Assembly (NCBI GenBank): GCA_030041545.1
Contig: JASHNQ010000028.1
Location: 1-64,000 of the forward strand
DNA: 64,000 nt
Direction of reading: 5' to 3'
Source of the DNA: a candidate division FCPU426 bacterium
Lineage (GTDB): Bacteria; Oederibacteriota; Muellerivitia; Muellerivitales; Muellerivitaceae
Part shown: piece after piece, positions 1-8,521 of the stretch
Layout: each line of letters opens with the position of its first letter
How positions within the stretch are numbered: the first letter of the stretch is position 1
Translations under genes and position numbers: made by a program
Notes under the pieces: generated by a model
Database searches by the model: none
What the model was told of the DNA's origin: nothing
What the model saw: the letters and a program-made list of their open reading frames with translations, nothing else

Positions 1-2397
1 AACCGAGACGCCCACCAATACCGCCACCAACACTCCCACGGTCACCCCCACCAACACCCCGACGAATACCCCGACCAACACGGCCACCCCCACCGCCACC
101 AATACCCCCACCCAAACCCCCACGGACACGGCCACCAACACCGCCACGAGCACGGCCACCAATACGGCGACCCCGACCTCCACCAACACCTTCACGCCCA
201 CGGCAACCCCCACCAACACGGCCACGCCTACGGCTACCAACACACTGGTGAATACCGCCACCCCGACCAATACCCCCACGAATACGGCCACCAATACGCC
301 CACGGCCACTCCCACGAACACCTATACCCCCACGGCCACGGATACGAATACGCCCACTAATACGCCCAGCCCACGCCCACGAATACCTATACCCCCACGA
401 ACACGGATACCAACACACCCACTAATACGCCCAGCCCCACCCCCACGGCGACTTTCACGGCCACCCTCACGCCCACCAACACGGCGACCCCAACCGCCAC
501 AAATACATCCATCAATACCCCCACCAATACGGCCACGAATACGCCCACCCCGACCCCCACCAACACCTTCACCAACACCGCCACCCCCACCAATACGCCC
601 ACGAACACGGCGACCCCAACCCCCACCAATACCTTTACCGCCACGGCCACGCCCACCAATACGGCCACTTCGACCGCCACCAACACAGCGACCTCGACGG
701 CCACGGACACGAATACCCCCACCAACACGCCCACCAACACCCTGGCCAACACCGCCACCAACACGGCCACCCTGACGCCCACGGCCACGCCCACCAACAC
801 CCCCACCAACACCGATACGGCCACCTCCACCAACACGCCGACGGATTCGACTACGGCGACGCCTACGTCGTCGCCCACGCTCACCGCTACGCCTTCGCCT
901 ACGCCAACAGCCACCCATACGGCCACCCCGACCTACACCTTCACGGCCACCCTCAGCCCCACCAACACCTGGACCCCGACGGCGAGCTTCACGGCCACCA
1001 AGACCCCCACGAGCACGGCCACCTCCACGGCCACCTTCACCGCCACCTTGACCGCCACCTCCACGGCCACCTTCACTCCCACCAATACCGCCACGCCCAC
1101 GCCCGTGGTGGAGGTGGCCCTGGCCAAGACCGTGTCGGAGGCCTCGGCCCAATCGGGCGACACGCTGACCTACGACCTGAACCTGACGGTGACGGGCAAC
1201 AGCGATCCGGGGCTGGTGGTGACGGACATCCTGCCCTCGGGGGTGTCCTACGTGGGGCCGGGGACCAACACGCCCGCCGGCCTTCCCACGCCCAGCTACA
1301 ACCCGTCGAACAGCCAATTGACGTGGAACCTGCCCTCGCCCCTGGCGGTGGGGAGCTACCAGCTGGCGTACCAGGCGCAGGTGGGCAACTTAGTGGCGGG
1401 CGGGACAACGCTGATGAACAACGCGCAGGCCTCGTCGCCGGAGACGGCGCCGGTATCGGCCAGCGTGGGGGTTTTGATGATTGGGGAGTACACGGTGAAG
1501 ATCGGGGTTTACAACTCGGCGGGTGAACTGGTGGAGTCCATCTCCTCGGAAGAGCTTTCGCATCCCCTGAACAACATCACCCTGGGGTCCAGCAGCGCCA
1601 TCACGAGCCTGAACGGGGCCGGCAGCGCGGTGACGGTCTATTACGACGGGCAGCCGGTGACGGTGTGGAACGGCCTGACTTCCAACGGAACCCCTGCCAC
1701 GAACGGGGGCTATTACCTCCAGGTGACCAACGTCGGCTCCACGGGGGTGGTGACCAGCGTGACCCAGCAGGTGACGGTGAACCGGGCGATCGAGGAATAC
1801 ACCATTGATGTCTACAACGAGGCGGGGGAGGAAGTGAAGGACCTTTACACTTTCCTCGGCGACACCGGCCCATCCGGAGTGCCGAACATGCAATTGTCCA
1901 GTTCGATGATCGAGCCCGGGGCGCCGTCCGGGGGGACGCCCAGCGAGCTGACCATCACGCTGAGCAACGGGACGACGGTGGTGTGGGACGGGACGAGCAA
2001 CAGCGGGGCCTACGTGCAAAGCGGGCAATATTTCGTGGAGGTGCACGCGACGGACGGCAACAACGCGGAGACGACGGTGGTGGAGCAGGTGTCGGTGGAG
2101 AACCGGGGGGTTTCGGACGCGGGCACGGTGGCGGCCTGGCCGAACGTGGTGAAACCGGGGTCCACGACGGTGACCTTCAGCGACAATACCTCCCTGAACC
2201 TGGCGATGAGGGTATCGCTTTACACGGTGGCGGGGGAGTTGTTCAAGGTGGTGGAGGGGGACAACGGATCCAACCCGCCGCAATGGAACGCCGCGGGGGT
2301 GGCCAGCGGGCTGTACTTCGCGGTGGTGGAGATGCGCAACAACGCCAACAACGGCCTGGTCGGCCGGCAGGTCGTCAAGGTCATGGTGCTCCACTGA
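1..2397 (+). CDS. Thr/Pro-repeat surface protein with DUF11-like and FlgD/T9SS-like C-terminal domains (5' truncated, frameshifted)
   Basis: The gene enters from the left edge. Bases 2 to about 1104 encode a low-complexity stalk of TPTNT/TATPT words, read in frame 2 up to about 368 and in frame 1 afterwards. A single missing C near 366-372 (AGCCCACG where later copies read AGCCCCAC) explains the shift, because the stalk text continues unchanged. From about 1108 there is a DUF11-like domain ([19 protein letters not shown]), then two FlgD-like Ig modules ([24 protein letters not shown]). The end module finishes [10 protein letters not shown]...KVMVLH, which resembles FlgD-like or type IX secretion sorting domains. 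It is presumably a secreted or surface-anchored stalk protein. The second copy at 39574-42240 has the same plan. The stop TGA at 2395-2397 is clear; the true start lies outside the window. Confidence 0.8.
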
Positions 2398-2457
2398 GGG
2401 CTAAGTGAAGCGAATCATAAATTCGTTCCGGGTTTTCCCCTACACTTCCCCCCTTTG

Positions 2458-2574
2458 AAAGGGATTTATATACTTACTGACGTTCACATATTAGGGTGAC
2501 ACCAAACGCTATATCTGGAAAAGCGTTCGGTGTCACTCAATAATGCGAACATCAGTAAGCATATAAATCCCTTT
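2458..2574. repeat. Long imperfect inverted repeat (53-bp arms, 11-nt loop)
   Basis: Arms 2458-2510 and 2522-2574 match at 45 of 53 positions around an 11-base loop. Several mismatches (A against C, C against A) would be G-U pairs in the minus-strand RNA, so the fold is better in that direction. A T7 run at 2572-2578 ends the right arm, so it could stop transcription of the upstream surface-protein gene. Size and symmetry also fit a MITE-like insertion. The rest of the 2398-2776 gap shows nothing else I can name. Confidence 0.75.
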
Positions 2575-2776
2575 TTTTAAGCCTGAGCCGTGGGCTGTGA
2601 GCCGTGAACCGTAGCGCTCGTTTACCCCCGCCTATCGTGGTGTTCACCTTCTTGAAATATCCGCAAAAAGAGGAGAGATGCCATAATCAACCCTTGCCAT
2701 GGGGGTTAAAAAAAAGGAAGATAAAAGCCCCTTTGAACTTCTAGCATTTTAGTCCAATTTTGATTGGGAGGCGTTT

Positions 2777-3532
2777 ATGCCCCGAAAGAAAAAAGCCGAA
2801 ACCGAACCTTCCACGCCCAAAACCTCCCCTAAACCTAAAACCGCCGCCAAAGTGAAGACCGCGCCCAAAGCCGCCCGGGCCACCGCCCGGAAAACCGAAA
2901 CGGCCAAGCCCCCCCAAAAAGAAGCCGCCGTCCCCAGGGGGCGGAAGGCCGCCCCGGCCCCCGTCCCCCCCGCCGCTGCCGACCCGGCATGGAAAAAGCC
3001 GCACCGGCAAGGGGAAACCCAGATGGTGGCTTTCATCCGGGACCCCCACTGCATTTTCACTTATTGGGAAGTCACGCCTGAAAGCATCGCATCGGTGAAA
3101 AGGCATCTGATGGAGGAATACAAGGACAGCACCATGGTTTTAAGGGTTTTCCGCACAGGCGTGGATGGGCAATCCGAATTGATCCAGGAAATCCGCGTGG
3201 AGCCCGGGGAGATGAACCGCTATGTCGAACTCCAAGAGGGGGTCCAGGGCGGTTATTTCGTCGAGATCGCCCAAAAGACCGCTTCGGGACGGACCGTGGT
3301 TTATGCCCGTTCCAACAAAGTCCTCACTGGCGCGGCCTTGGCATTCCCCGGCCCAGGAGGGGGCCCCGCCCAGTGGGAAGCTCCCGCCGGCCTCCTGGAG
3401 TATTTCGCCGAGACGGAAGGGGCCGTCGACCCCGAGGCCCTTCGCGGCCTTTCCTCCGCGGAAGCCCACCGACGGGCCCTGCTCCTGAAGCAAAAGCACA
3501 TGGGCCGCTATTCCGCCTCCAAGAGCGGCTGA
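2777..3532 (+). CDS. DUF4912 domain protein with basic Lys/Ala/Pro-rich N-terminus
   Basis: 251 aa. The ATG at 2777 follows GGGAGG (2766-2771). Residues 1-75 are Lys/Ala/Pro-rich and histone-H1-like (KTAAKVKTAPKAARATARK), probably disordered and nucleic-acid or polyanion binding. Residues about 78-200 form a DUF4912 domain: MVAFIRDPHCIFTYWEVTPE at its start, then VLRVFR and GGYFVEIAQK. DUF4912 has no proven biochemical role. It is often encoded beside GH57 branching enzymes, as here (the gene at 3647 follows), which suggests a part in glycogen or storage-polysaccharide handling. That role is inference. Confidence 0.85.
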   Translation: MPRKKKAETEPSTPKTSPKPKTAAKVKTAPKAARATARKTETAKPPQKEAAVPRGRKAAPAPVPPAAADPAWKKPHRQGETQMVAFIRDPHCIFTYWEVTPESIASVKRHLMEEYKDSTMVLRVFRTGVDGQSELIQEIRVEPGEMNRYVELQEGVQGGYFVEIAQKTASGRTVVYARSNKVLTGAALAFPGPGGGPAQWEAPAGLLEYFAETEGAVDPEALRGLSSAEAHRRALLLKQKHMGRYSASKSG

Positions 3533-3538
3533 AAACAA

Positions 3539-3640
3539 ATTTTGAATTCTAAATTTTAAGTTTTAAGTTGTTGAAGATTTTCCGATCTTTCAGGTCGGAA
3601 AATTTCCGTCATTTAAAATTTAACATTTAAAACTCAAAAT
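3539..3640. repeat. TTTTGAGTT-type palindromic element with hairpin core, copy 1
   Basis: AT-rich arms (ATTTTGAATTCTAAATTTTA on the left, reverse complement ATTTTGAGTTTTAAATGTTA on the right) enclose a hairpin core at 3576-3604 (ATTTTCCGA/TCGGAAAAT). It fills the gap between the DUF4912 and GH57 genes and ends a few bases before the next start. It belongs to the family also seen at 5370, 12912, 20816, 54574 and 58024. Confidence 0.8.
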
Positions 3641-3646
3641 GATCGA

Positions 3647-5290
3647 ATGAAGGTCAGCTTGCCCGACACACCTCCATCACCGAATCCCCCGCAGTCGTCT
3701 CCCAAAGGATATCTCGCGTTGGTGCTGCACTGCCACCTCCCCTTCGTGCGGCATCCCGAGCACGACCATTTTTTGGAGGAGAACTGGTATTACGAGGCGC
3801 TTTTCGAGACCTACCTTCCCCTCCTGGCCGCCTTCGAGCGGTTGTCCCGCCAGGGGATCCCCTTCCGGATGACCTTGTCGGTCTCACCCACCTTCCTTTC
3901 CATGTGCCTGGACCCACTGCTGCAACGCAGGGCGGCGCGCTACGCCGAGGAACTCACCGGCCTGGCGCGCAAGGAAGAACAAAGGGTCCAATCCCACCCC
4001 GAATTCCAACCCGCGCTCCGGATGTACCTGGAGAAATTGGACCGTTACCGGCGGGATTTCCTGGAAAACTACCGTTGCAACGTGGCGGAGGGCCTGCGGA
4101 AATTCCAAGGGTCGGGCCATTTGGAGGTCATCACTTGCGCCGCCACCCACGGTTTCCTGCCGCTTTTGGGCGTGCGGGAGGCGGCGGTGCGGGGGCAGGT
4201 GGATACCGCCCTGCGCCTGCACCAATCCTTCTTTGGGCGCGAACCGGCGGGCTTTTGGCTCCCGGAATGCGGATACCAACCGGGGATGGACCAGATCCTG
4301 GGGGAATACGGCCTCCGGTATTTTTTCGTCGAAACGCACGGCCTCTTGGAGGCCCAGCCGCGGCCCGCCTATGGAACCTTCGCCCCGGTCCGATGCCCCT
4401 CGGGGCTGGCCGCCTTTGGGAGGGACATGGAAAGCTCCAAGCAGGTCTGGAGCTCCAAGGAAGGCTATCCGGGCGACCCGGACTACCGCGAGTTTTACCG
4501 CGACGTGGGTTTCGACCTGACCGAAGGCGAACTCCATCCCTACCTGCAGCCCGAGGGTATCCGGCGGTTTACCGGCCTGAAATACTACCGCGTGACCGGT
4601 CCCGGGGAACCCAAGGAGCCCTACGACCCCGGGCGCGCCCTGCAAAAAGCCCGGTTCCACGCCGCCGACTTCCTTTCCAAGCGGCGCCGGCAGGCGGCGA
4701 TGGCTTCCCCTTGGATGGACCGGCCCCCCTTGGTGACCTGCATGTACGACGCGGAGCTTTTCGGCCACTGGTGGTATGAGGGGCCCGATTTCCTTTATTC
4801 CCTTTTTGAACAGAACCACCGCGAGGGGGGCGGCCTTACCTTTACCACGCCCTCGGCTTACCTGGAGGCGTTTCCCGAAAACCAGCCCAGCCAGCCCGTT
4901 TTTTCCTCCTGGGGATTGGGGGGCTACGCCGAATTCTGGCTCAACGAGGCCAACGACTGGCTCTATCCGCCCTTAAGCGCGGCTTGCGACGAAATGACCC
5001 GGCTGGCCGGCCAATTCCAATGGGAAAAGGGGCCCACGGAGAGGGCGCTGCGCCAGGCCGCCCGGGAACTTCTTTTGGCCCAAGCCAGCGATTGGGCCTT
5101 CATGATGAAGACGGGAAACCACCGGACTTACGCCGAAAGACGCTTCAAGACCCATTTGAGCCGGTTCCAACAGCTGTCCCAGCAAATCCGCCGAAGGCGG
5201 ATACAGGAAAACTTCCTTTCGGATTTAGAGGAAAAGGACAACCTTTTTCCGGAAATCAACCCCTTGGTTTATCGAAGCCAGGATTCCTAA
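3647..5290 (+). CDS. GH57 family 1,4-alpha-glucan branching enzyme
   Basis: 547 aa, the usual length for GH57/DUF1957 branching enzymes, which make alpha-1,6 branches in glycogen. Visible motifs: HCHLPF (28-33, family motif 1), ATHGFLPLL (motif 2), GFWLPECGY with the likely nucleophile Glu207, and MYDAELFGHWW with the likely acid/base Asp368. The C-terminal part has SDWAFMMKTGNHRTYAERR, typical of the DUF1957 helical domain. The ATG at 3647 directly follows a palindromic element and has only a weak ribosome site. The first 20 residues are Pro/Ser-rich and may not be conserved, so a later start is possible. Together with the DUF4912 gene and the ROK kinase it forms a small carbohydrate-storage group. 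Confidence 0.9.
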   Translation: MKVSLPDTPPSPNPPQSSPKGYLALVLHCHLPFVRHPEHDHFLEENWYYEALFETYLPLLAAFERLSRQGIPFRMTLSVSPTFLSMCLDPLLQRRAARYAEELTGLARKEEQRVQSHPEFQPALRMYLEKLDRYRRDFLENYRCNVAEGLRKFQGSGHLEVITCAATHGFLPLLGVREAAVRGQVDTALRLHQSFFGREPAGFWLPECGYQPGMDQILGEYGLRYFFVETHGLLEAQPRPAYGTFAPVRCPSGLAAFGRDMESSKQVWSSKEGYPGDPDYREFYRDVGFDLTEGELHPYLQPEGIRRFTGLKYYRVTGPGEPKEPYDPGRALQKARFHAADFLSKRRRQAAMASPWMDRPPLVTCMYDAELFGHWWYEGPDFLYSLFEQNHREGGGLTFTTPSAYLEAFPENQPSQPVFSSWGLGGYAEFWLNEANDWLYPPLSAACDEMTRLAGQFQWEKGPTERALRQAARELLLAQASDWAFMMKTGNHRTYAERRFKTHLSRFQQLSQQIRRRRIQENFLSDLEEKDNLFPEINPLVYRSQDS

Positions 5291-5321
5291 AGCCCCGCGC
5301 GCCGTTCCCCGCTGAATTTTT

Positions 5322-5350
5322 TTGCCTAAAAATCCCCCCGCCGTTACAAT
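5322..5350 (+). promoter_or_regulatory. Predicted sigma70-type promoter for the ROK kinase
   Basis: TTGCCT (5322-5327), a 17-base spacer and TACAAT (5345-5350). The transcript would have a leader of about 125 nt that contains the palindromic element 5370-5461. Prediction from sequence only. Confidence 0.45.
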
Positions 5351-5369
5351 AACGCCGCTCTCAAAAGGC

Positions 5370-5461
5370 AGTTTTGAGTTCTGAGTTGTGGTTGTTTTTG
5401 GATTCGCAAACGGATCCAAAAAATTCATTAACTCAAAACTAAAAACTCAACACTCAAAACT
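5370..5461. repeat. TTTTGAGTT-type palindromic element with hairpin core, copy 2
   Basis: Left arm AGTTTTGAGTTCTGAGTT, right arm reverse complement AGTTTTGAGTGTTGAGTT. The core hairpin is TTTTTGGATTCG (5395-5406), loop CAAA, CGGATCCAAAAA (5411-5422). It lies between the predicted promoter and the TTG start of the ROK kinase, so it would be in the 5' leader. Confidence 0.85.
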
Positions 5462-5480
5462 TATTTTGAAGGGGGTTTTT

Positions 5481-6416
5481 TTGAAAACCGTCATCGGCGT
5501 GGATTTGGGCGGGACGAACATCGTCTCCGCCGTGGTGGACGAAAAAGGAAAGGTGGCCGGCAAGGACAAACGCAAGACCCTGGCTTCCCTGGGGGCGGCG
5601 GGGGTCCTGGACCGCATCGCCGAAAGCGTCCGTGCCGCGAGCCGGGCCAGCGGCCTGCCCTGGAAGTCCCACTTGGCGGTGGGCGTGGGCTCGCCCGGCC
5701 CCCTGGACCCCGGCAAGGGCGTCGTGATCTTCACCCCCAACTTGGGCTGGAAAAACGTGCCCGTGGTGGCCATCCTCCGCGAAAAACTCGGAAAAAAAGT
5801 CGTCCTCGAGAACGACGCCAACCTGGCGGCCCTGGGCGAAAGCTGGATCGGCGCGGGAAAAGGCGAAAAGGTCGTCCTTTGCGTCACCCTGGGAACGGGC
5901 GTGGGAGGGGGGCTTATCGTGGACGGCAAGATTTTCCAAGGGGCCACCGGCGTCAGCAACCATATCGGCCATATCGTCGTGGACCCGGACGGGCCCCGGA
6001 CACCTTACGGCAACAGCGGCGTCCTGGAGCAATACGTCTCGGCCACGGGGATCGTGCGCCTGGCCACCGAAGCCGGTTTGAAACCACCGGCGGGGGAACC
6101 CCTGGAGGCCTACAGCTTCCAGAAAATGGCCGCCTCCGGCAACCGGAAGGCCCTGCGGGTTTACGAGCAAGCCGGGCGCATGTTGGGCGTGGGCCTGGCT
6201 TCCGCCATCCACCTTTTGAACCCCGGCATGGTGATCTTAAGCGGCGGCGTGGCCGGGGCGGGGGATTTGCTGGTGAAACCCATGATGAAGGAACTTCGGA
6301 AACGCTGTTTCAAGAGCCATTTGAAGGGCTTGAAATTCCGCATGGCCAAACTGGGAGACAACATGGGCGCGGTGGGAGCGGCACGGCTGGCCTGGCAATC
6401 CTTGAAAGTCAAATAA
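5481..6416 (+). CDS. ROK family sugar kinase (glucokinase-like), zinc-site cysteines missing
   Basis: 311 aa from a TTG at 5481 preceded by GAAGGGGG; the open frame runs further upstream but only through the palindromic element. ROK motifs: GVDLGGTN (phosphate 1), LENDANLAALGE with the catalytic Asp, VTLGTGVGGG (phosphate 2), and GHIVVDPDGP. ROK proteins normally follow this with a zinc-binding CxCGxxGC; here it reads RTPYGNSGVLEQ, so all three cysteines are replaced by Thr, Tyr and Val. The His of GHIVV is kept. It probably phosphorylates glucose or a related sugar with ATP, but loss of the zinc site makes the exact substrate uncertain. A terminator follows directly. Confidence 0.88.
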   Translation: MKTVIGVDLGGTNIVSAVVDEKGKVAGKDKRKTLASLGAAGVLDRIAESVRAASRASGLPWKSHLAVGVGSPGPLDPGKGVVIFTPNLGWKNVPVVAILREKLGKKVVLENDANLAALGESWIGAGKGEKVVLCVTLGTGVGGGLIVDGKIFQGATGVSNHIGHIVVDPDGPRTPYGNSGVLEQYVSATGIVRLATEAGLKPPAGEPLEAYSFQKMAASGNRKALRVYEQAGRMLGVGLASAIHLLNPGMVILSGGVAGAGDLLVKPMMKELRKRCFKSHLKGLKFRMAKLGDNMGAVGAARLAWQSLKVK

Positions 6417-6427
6417 AGTTTTGTTGG

Positions 6428-6453
6428 AAAAAGGCCCTTTCCGGGCCTTTTTT
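6428..6453 (+). terminator. Rho-independent terminator after the ROK kinase
   Basis: AAAAAGGCCC / GGGCCTTTTTT hairpin with a TTTCC loop and a run of six T, 11 bases after the stop codon. Confidence 0.85.
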
Positions 6454-6466
6454 CCGAATAAAAAAG

Positions 6467-6495
6467 TTGCGTTTGGCGGGGGCTGTGCCTAAAAT
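6467..6495 (+). promoter_or_regulatory. Predicted sigma70-type promoter for the small exported protein
   Basis: TTGCGT (6467-6472), a 17-base spacer and TAAAAT (6490-6495), placed right after the terminator. The spacing matches the other promoters proposed in this window. Confidence 0.5.
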
Positions 6496-6544
6496 ACCGG
6501 CTTTCAACGGCCTGGCGCTTGGGCGTAGGGCCGTTGCGTTGTTG

Positions 6545-6566
6545 AAATAGTGGTCGACCACTATTT
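6545..6566 (+). promoter_or_regulatory. Perfect 22-bp palindrome in the 5' leader
   Basis: AAATAGTGG-TCGA-CCACTATTT followed by TTAC, seven bases before the AAGGAGG ribosome site of the next gene. A larger imperfect stem (TTTCAACGGCC near 6502 with GGCCGTTG...TTGAAA near 6529-6547) overlaps it, so two alternative folds are possible. It could be an operator, an attenuator or an RNA stabiliser. Confidence 0.5.
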
Positions 6567-6587
6567 TTACTTTTAAGGAGGCTTTTA

Positions 6588-6815
6588 ATGAAGCGTTTCT
6601 TTGCTGCGTTGATGGCTGTGATGTTCCTAGGCGTGACCAGCGTGGTTTTGGCGGATGATACCGCCGCTGCCCCGGCCAGCGCTTCGGCCCCGGCCCCTGC
6701 CGCTACTCCGGCCAAGGCCAAGAAAAAGAAGAAGAAGAAAGCCAAGAAGACCGCCACTCCGACCGCGGATTCTTCTTCGGCTGCTCCGGCTGCTGCTCCG
6801 GCTTCCGCCCAGTAA
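6588..6815 (+). CDS. Small exported Ala/Pro/Lys-rich protein
   Basis: 75 aa with a strong AAGGAGG site at 6573-6579. Residues 1-22 are a clear Sec signal peptide (MKRFFAALMAVMFLGVTSVVLA). The mature part is an Ala/Pro linker, then a block of lysines (KAKKKKKKKAKK), then a second Ala/Pro/Ser tail. There is no known domain. Own promoter, structured leader and strong terminator suggest a well-expressed single gene. The polylysine patch could bind the outer surface, peptidoglycan or anionic polymers; this is a guess from composition only. Confidence 0.75.
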   Translation: MKRFFAALMAVMFLGVTSVVLADDTAAAPASASAPAPAATPAKAKKKKKKKAKKTATPTADSSSAAPAAAPASAQ

Positions 6816-6869
6816 TCACGGCGCCAAGTCCGTTGTGGTTTCAGGTTGCATGACCTGAAACTCCAAATC

Positions 6870-6903
6870 ATCGGGCGGACCGCAAGGTCCGCCCGATTTT
6901 TTT
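6870..6903 (+). terminator. Rho-independent terminator
   Basis: ATCGGGCGGACC-GCAA-GGTCCGCCCGAT followed by T6: a perfect 12-bp stem. From here to 7124 I see no gene; 6950-6992 carries a short remnant (CTCACCACGAAG...AGAGGTTCTAAGT) of the repeat found complete at 23833-24040. Confidence 0.9.
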
Positions 6904-7124
6904 GCGTTCTTCCATCCCAGCCTTCCTCCCTGACTGGCCTAAGAGTCCCTAACAAAAAACGCTCACCACGAAGTGGTAGAGGTTCTAAGTCTACCCCGCG
7001 TGATTTGACAAATTTCATCGTTTGGGAGAAAATCAATGGATTAAGGTTCTATAAGTCATTCAACGCCTTGCCGCGACCATTGCCCTAAAGATGCGGATTC
7101 TTGGGGTTTTTTTAGGAGGTTTTT

Positions 7125-7424
7125 TTGTATCGTTTACCTTTCTTTGCCTTCCCGCTATTTCTTTCCTACGGTTTGTCCTCCTGCTATGACTGGGCTTATT
7201 ACCAGCAAAACCAACAAATGAACCAGACCCAACCCTCCCCTGATTCAACCGTCATCCAGGACACGGTTTACTTGAACGATGGTTCCATCATCCACGGAAA
7301 AATTATCGAGGAAATCCCGGATACCAGCCTCAAAATCCAAACAGCCTCCGGAAATGTGTTCACGTACCAAATGAGCGACGTGCAGAAGATCACCCATACC
7401 CGGGTGCCGGCGGACGGAAGTTAA
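7125..7424 (+). CDS. Small putative lipoprotein with a VYLNDGSIIHG domain
   Basis: 99 aa from a TTG at 7125 preceded by TTAGGAGG. The N-terminus is hydrophobic and contains LSSC, a possible lipobox, with the cysteine at about residue 20. After a Gln/Asn/Pro-rich linker, residues about 46-92 form a compact beta-rich module (VYLNDGSIIHGKIIEE, then LKIQTASGNVFTYQMSDVQK). The same module is at the N-terminus of the next gene, so the two are partial paralogues. Function unknown; probably outer-membrane or periplasmic. The alternative is a simple signal peptide without lipidation. Confidence 0.7.
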   Translation: MYRLPFFAFPLFLSYGLSSCYDWAYYQQNQQMNQTQPSPDSTVIQDTVYLNDGSIIHGKIIEEIPDTSLKIQTASGNVFTYQMSDVQKITHTRVPADGS

Positions 7425-7540
7425 GAAGGCCGGAACTTCGGGTGGGAAACTTGGGACGCCTGAGGGTGGATTGGGCCCAGGGCGGAAGGGCCGCCAGCGG
7501 CGGCTTCAAGGCTGGGAATCAAACTAGTGGGAGGGGTTTT

Positions 7541-8434
7541 ATGGGGAAGTGGGGAAAGTTTTTGGCGTTTTTCGGTTTTATAACGATTTTGGGAGCCTAT
7601 GGAATCGCCAAGGCGGAGGACGTGGTTTACCTGAAGGACGGCTCGATCATCCATGGGATGATCATCGAGGAGGTGCCGGGCGTTTCCATCAAGATCCAAA
7701 CCAACGACGGGAACGTATTCGTTTATAAGGTCAAGGACGTGGAGAAAATCACCCACAGCGCCGAGAATACCGGCACGGGGAACAGCCCAGCGGTCCTACC
7801 CAAAGCCCTGGTACGGGACCCCAACGCCAGGTTCAACAAATTCGGCCTTTTCTTCAGCGGGGGTTTTTGGGCCCCCGGCGGCACACAGCAGTTCAACAAT
7901 GACCTTGAAAGCGCGAGCGGCAGCGACGATTACGATTATCTTCCGGGTTGGTTCAAGTTTGGTTTGGGGTTTGGCTGGTACACCAATAATTTCGCCTTGA
8001 AATGGGATTTCCAGGGAACCATCCAGCCCAATGATTACTTCCTCGACGATGAGACGATAGACACTTACATTCTTTATGGCGGGATGGAATTGGAAGGCGA
8101 TGTGGGTATTGATATGATCACAAATAAGGACAATGTTTTCACAGTATACCTCCCCTTCATCGTCGGCGTTTGGGGCGAGGAATACTCAGCCTCCGGCACT
8201 GTTGCCAGCGACACCTACGACGGTGTCTGCACGGACTTTGGAACGGGCGTCGGAATCCGGGGATTCGATACCAGCAACTTCCTTTGGGACTTCCAAATGG
8301 TTTACCGCTTTTCCGACGGCGGTTACCTCAAGGACGCCAACGGTTCTGAAATCCCATACGTGGACGGAAAATACATCTATGCCGACGTCGCCGGGCTCGA
8401 CTTGAATTTCCAGCTCGGGCTTTTGTTCCAGTAA
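7541..8434 (+). CDS. Exported beta-barrel-like protein with an N-terminal VYLKDGSIIHG domain
   Basis: 297 aa. I chose the ATG at 7541 because GGGAGGGG lies just upstream and the protein then begins with a signal peptide (MGKWGKFLAFFGFITILGAYGIAKAE). Residues about 27-72 repeat the module of the preceding gene. The rest alternates hydrophobic and polar residues with many aromatics (FGLFFSGGFWAPGG, FKFGLGFGWYTNNFALKWDF) and ends LDLNFQLGLLFQ, with a terminal aromatic-rich strand as in outer-membrane beta-barrels. Likely an outer-membrane protein of unknown role, cotranscribed with its small paralogue. Confidence 0.75.
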   Translation: MGKWGKFLAFFGFITILGAYGIAKAEDVVYLKDGSIIHGMIIEEVPGVSIKIQTNDGNVFVYKVKDVEKITHSAENTGTGNSPAVLPKALVRDPNARFNKFGLFFSGGFWAPGGTQQFNNDLESASGSDDYDYLPGWFKFGLGFGWYTNNFALKWDFQGTIQPNDYFLDDETIDTYILYGGMELEGDVGIDMITNKDNVFTVYLPFIVGVWGEEYSASGTVASDTYDGVCTDFGTGVGIRGFDTSNFLWDFQMVYRFSDGGYLKDANGSEIPYVDGKYIYADVAGLDLNFQLGLLFQ

Positions 8435-8448
8435 GTCCTTTTGCCGTG

Positions 8449-8484
8449 AAAAAAGCCGTGGGGCGCCCGCCCGACGGCTTTTTT
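8449..8484. terminator. Bidirectional rho-independent terminator
   Basis: AAAAAAGCCGT / ACGGCTTTTTT stem around a GC-rich loop. It serves the exported protein on the plus strand and ilvD on the minus strand, both of which end towards it. Confidence 0.85.
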
Positions 8485-8521
8485 GTTTCGCGGGAACCCG
8501 CCGGGCCGGTGGTCGGCGCCC

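Noticed and set aside
1-1100. CRISPR-like regular repeats
   Set aside because: The repeats are coding Thr/Pro triplets without spacers of constant length or conserved palindromic units; no cas genes are present.
322-1317. Long minus-strand open frames rich in Val/Gly opposite the Thr/Pro stalk (also 387-926, 933-1163 and 40401-41744)
   Set aside because: They arise because the repeat ACN-CCN has no stops on the other strand; there is no ribosome site or domain, and the plus strand has recognisable domains.
1390-2394. Minus-strand open frame opposite the C-terminal domains of the first surface protein
   Set aside because: His/Arg/Val-rich shadow; the plus strand encodes clear DUF11 and FlgD-like modules.
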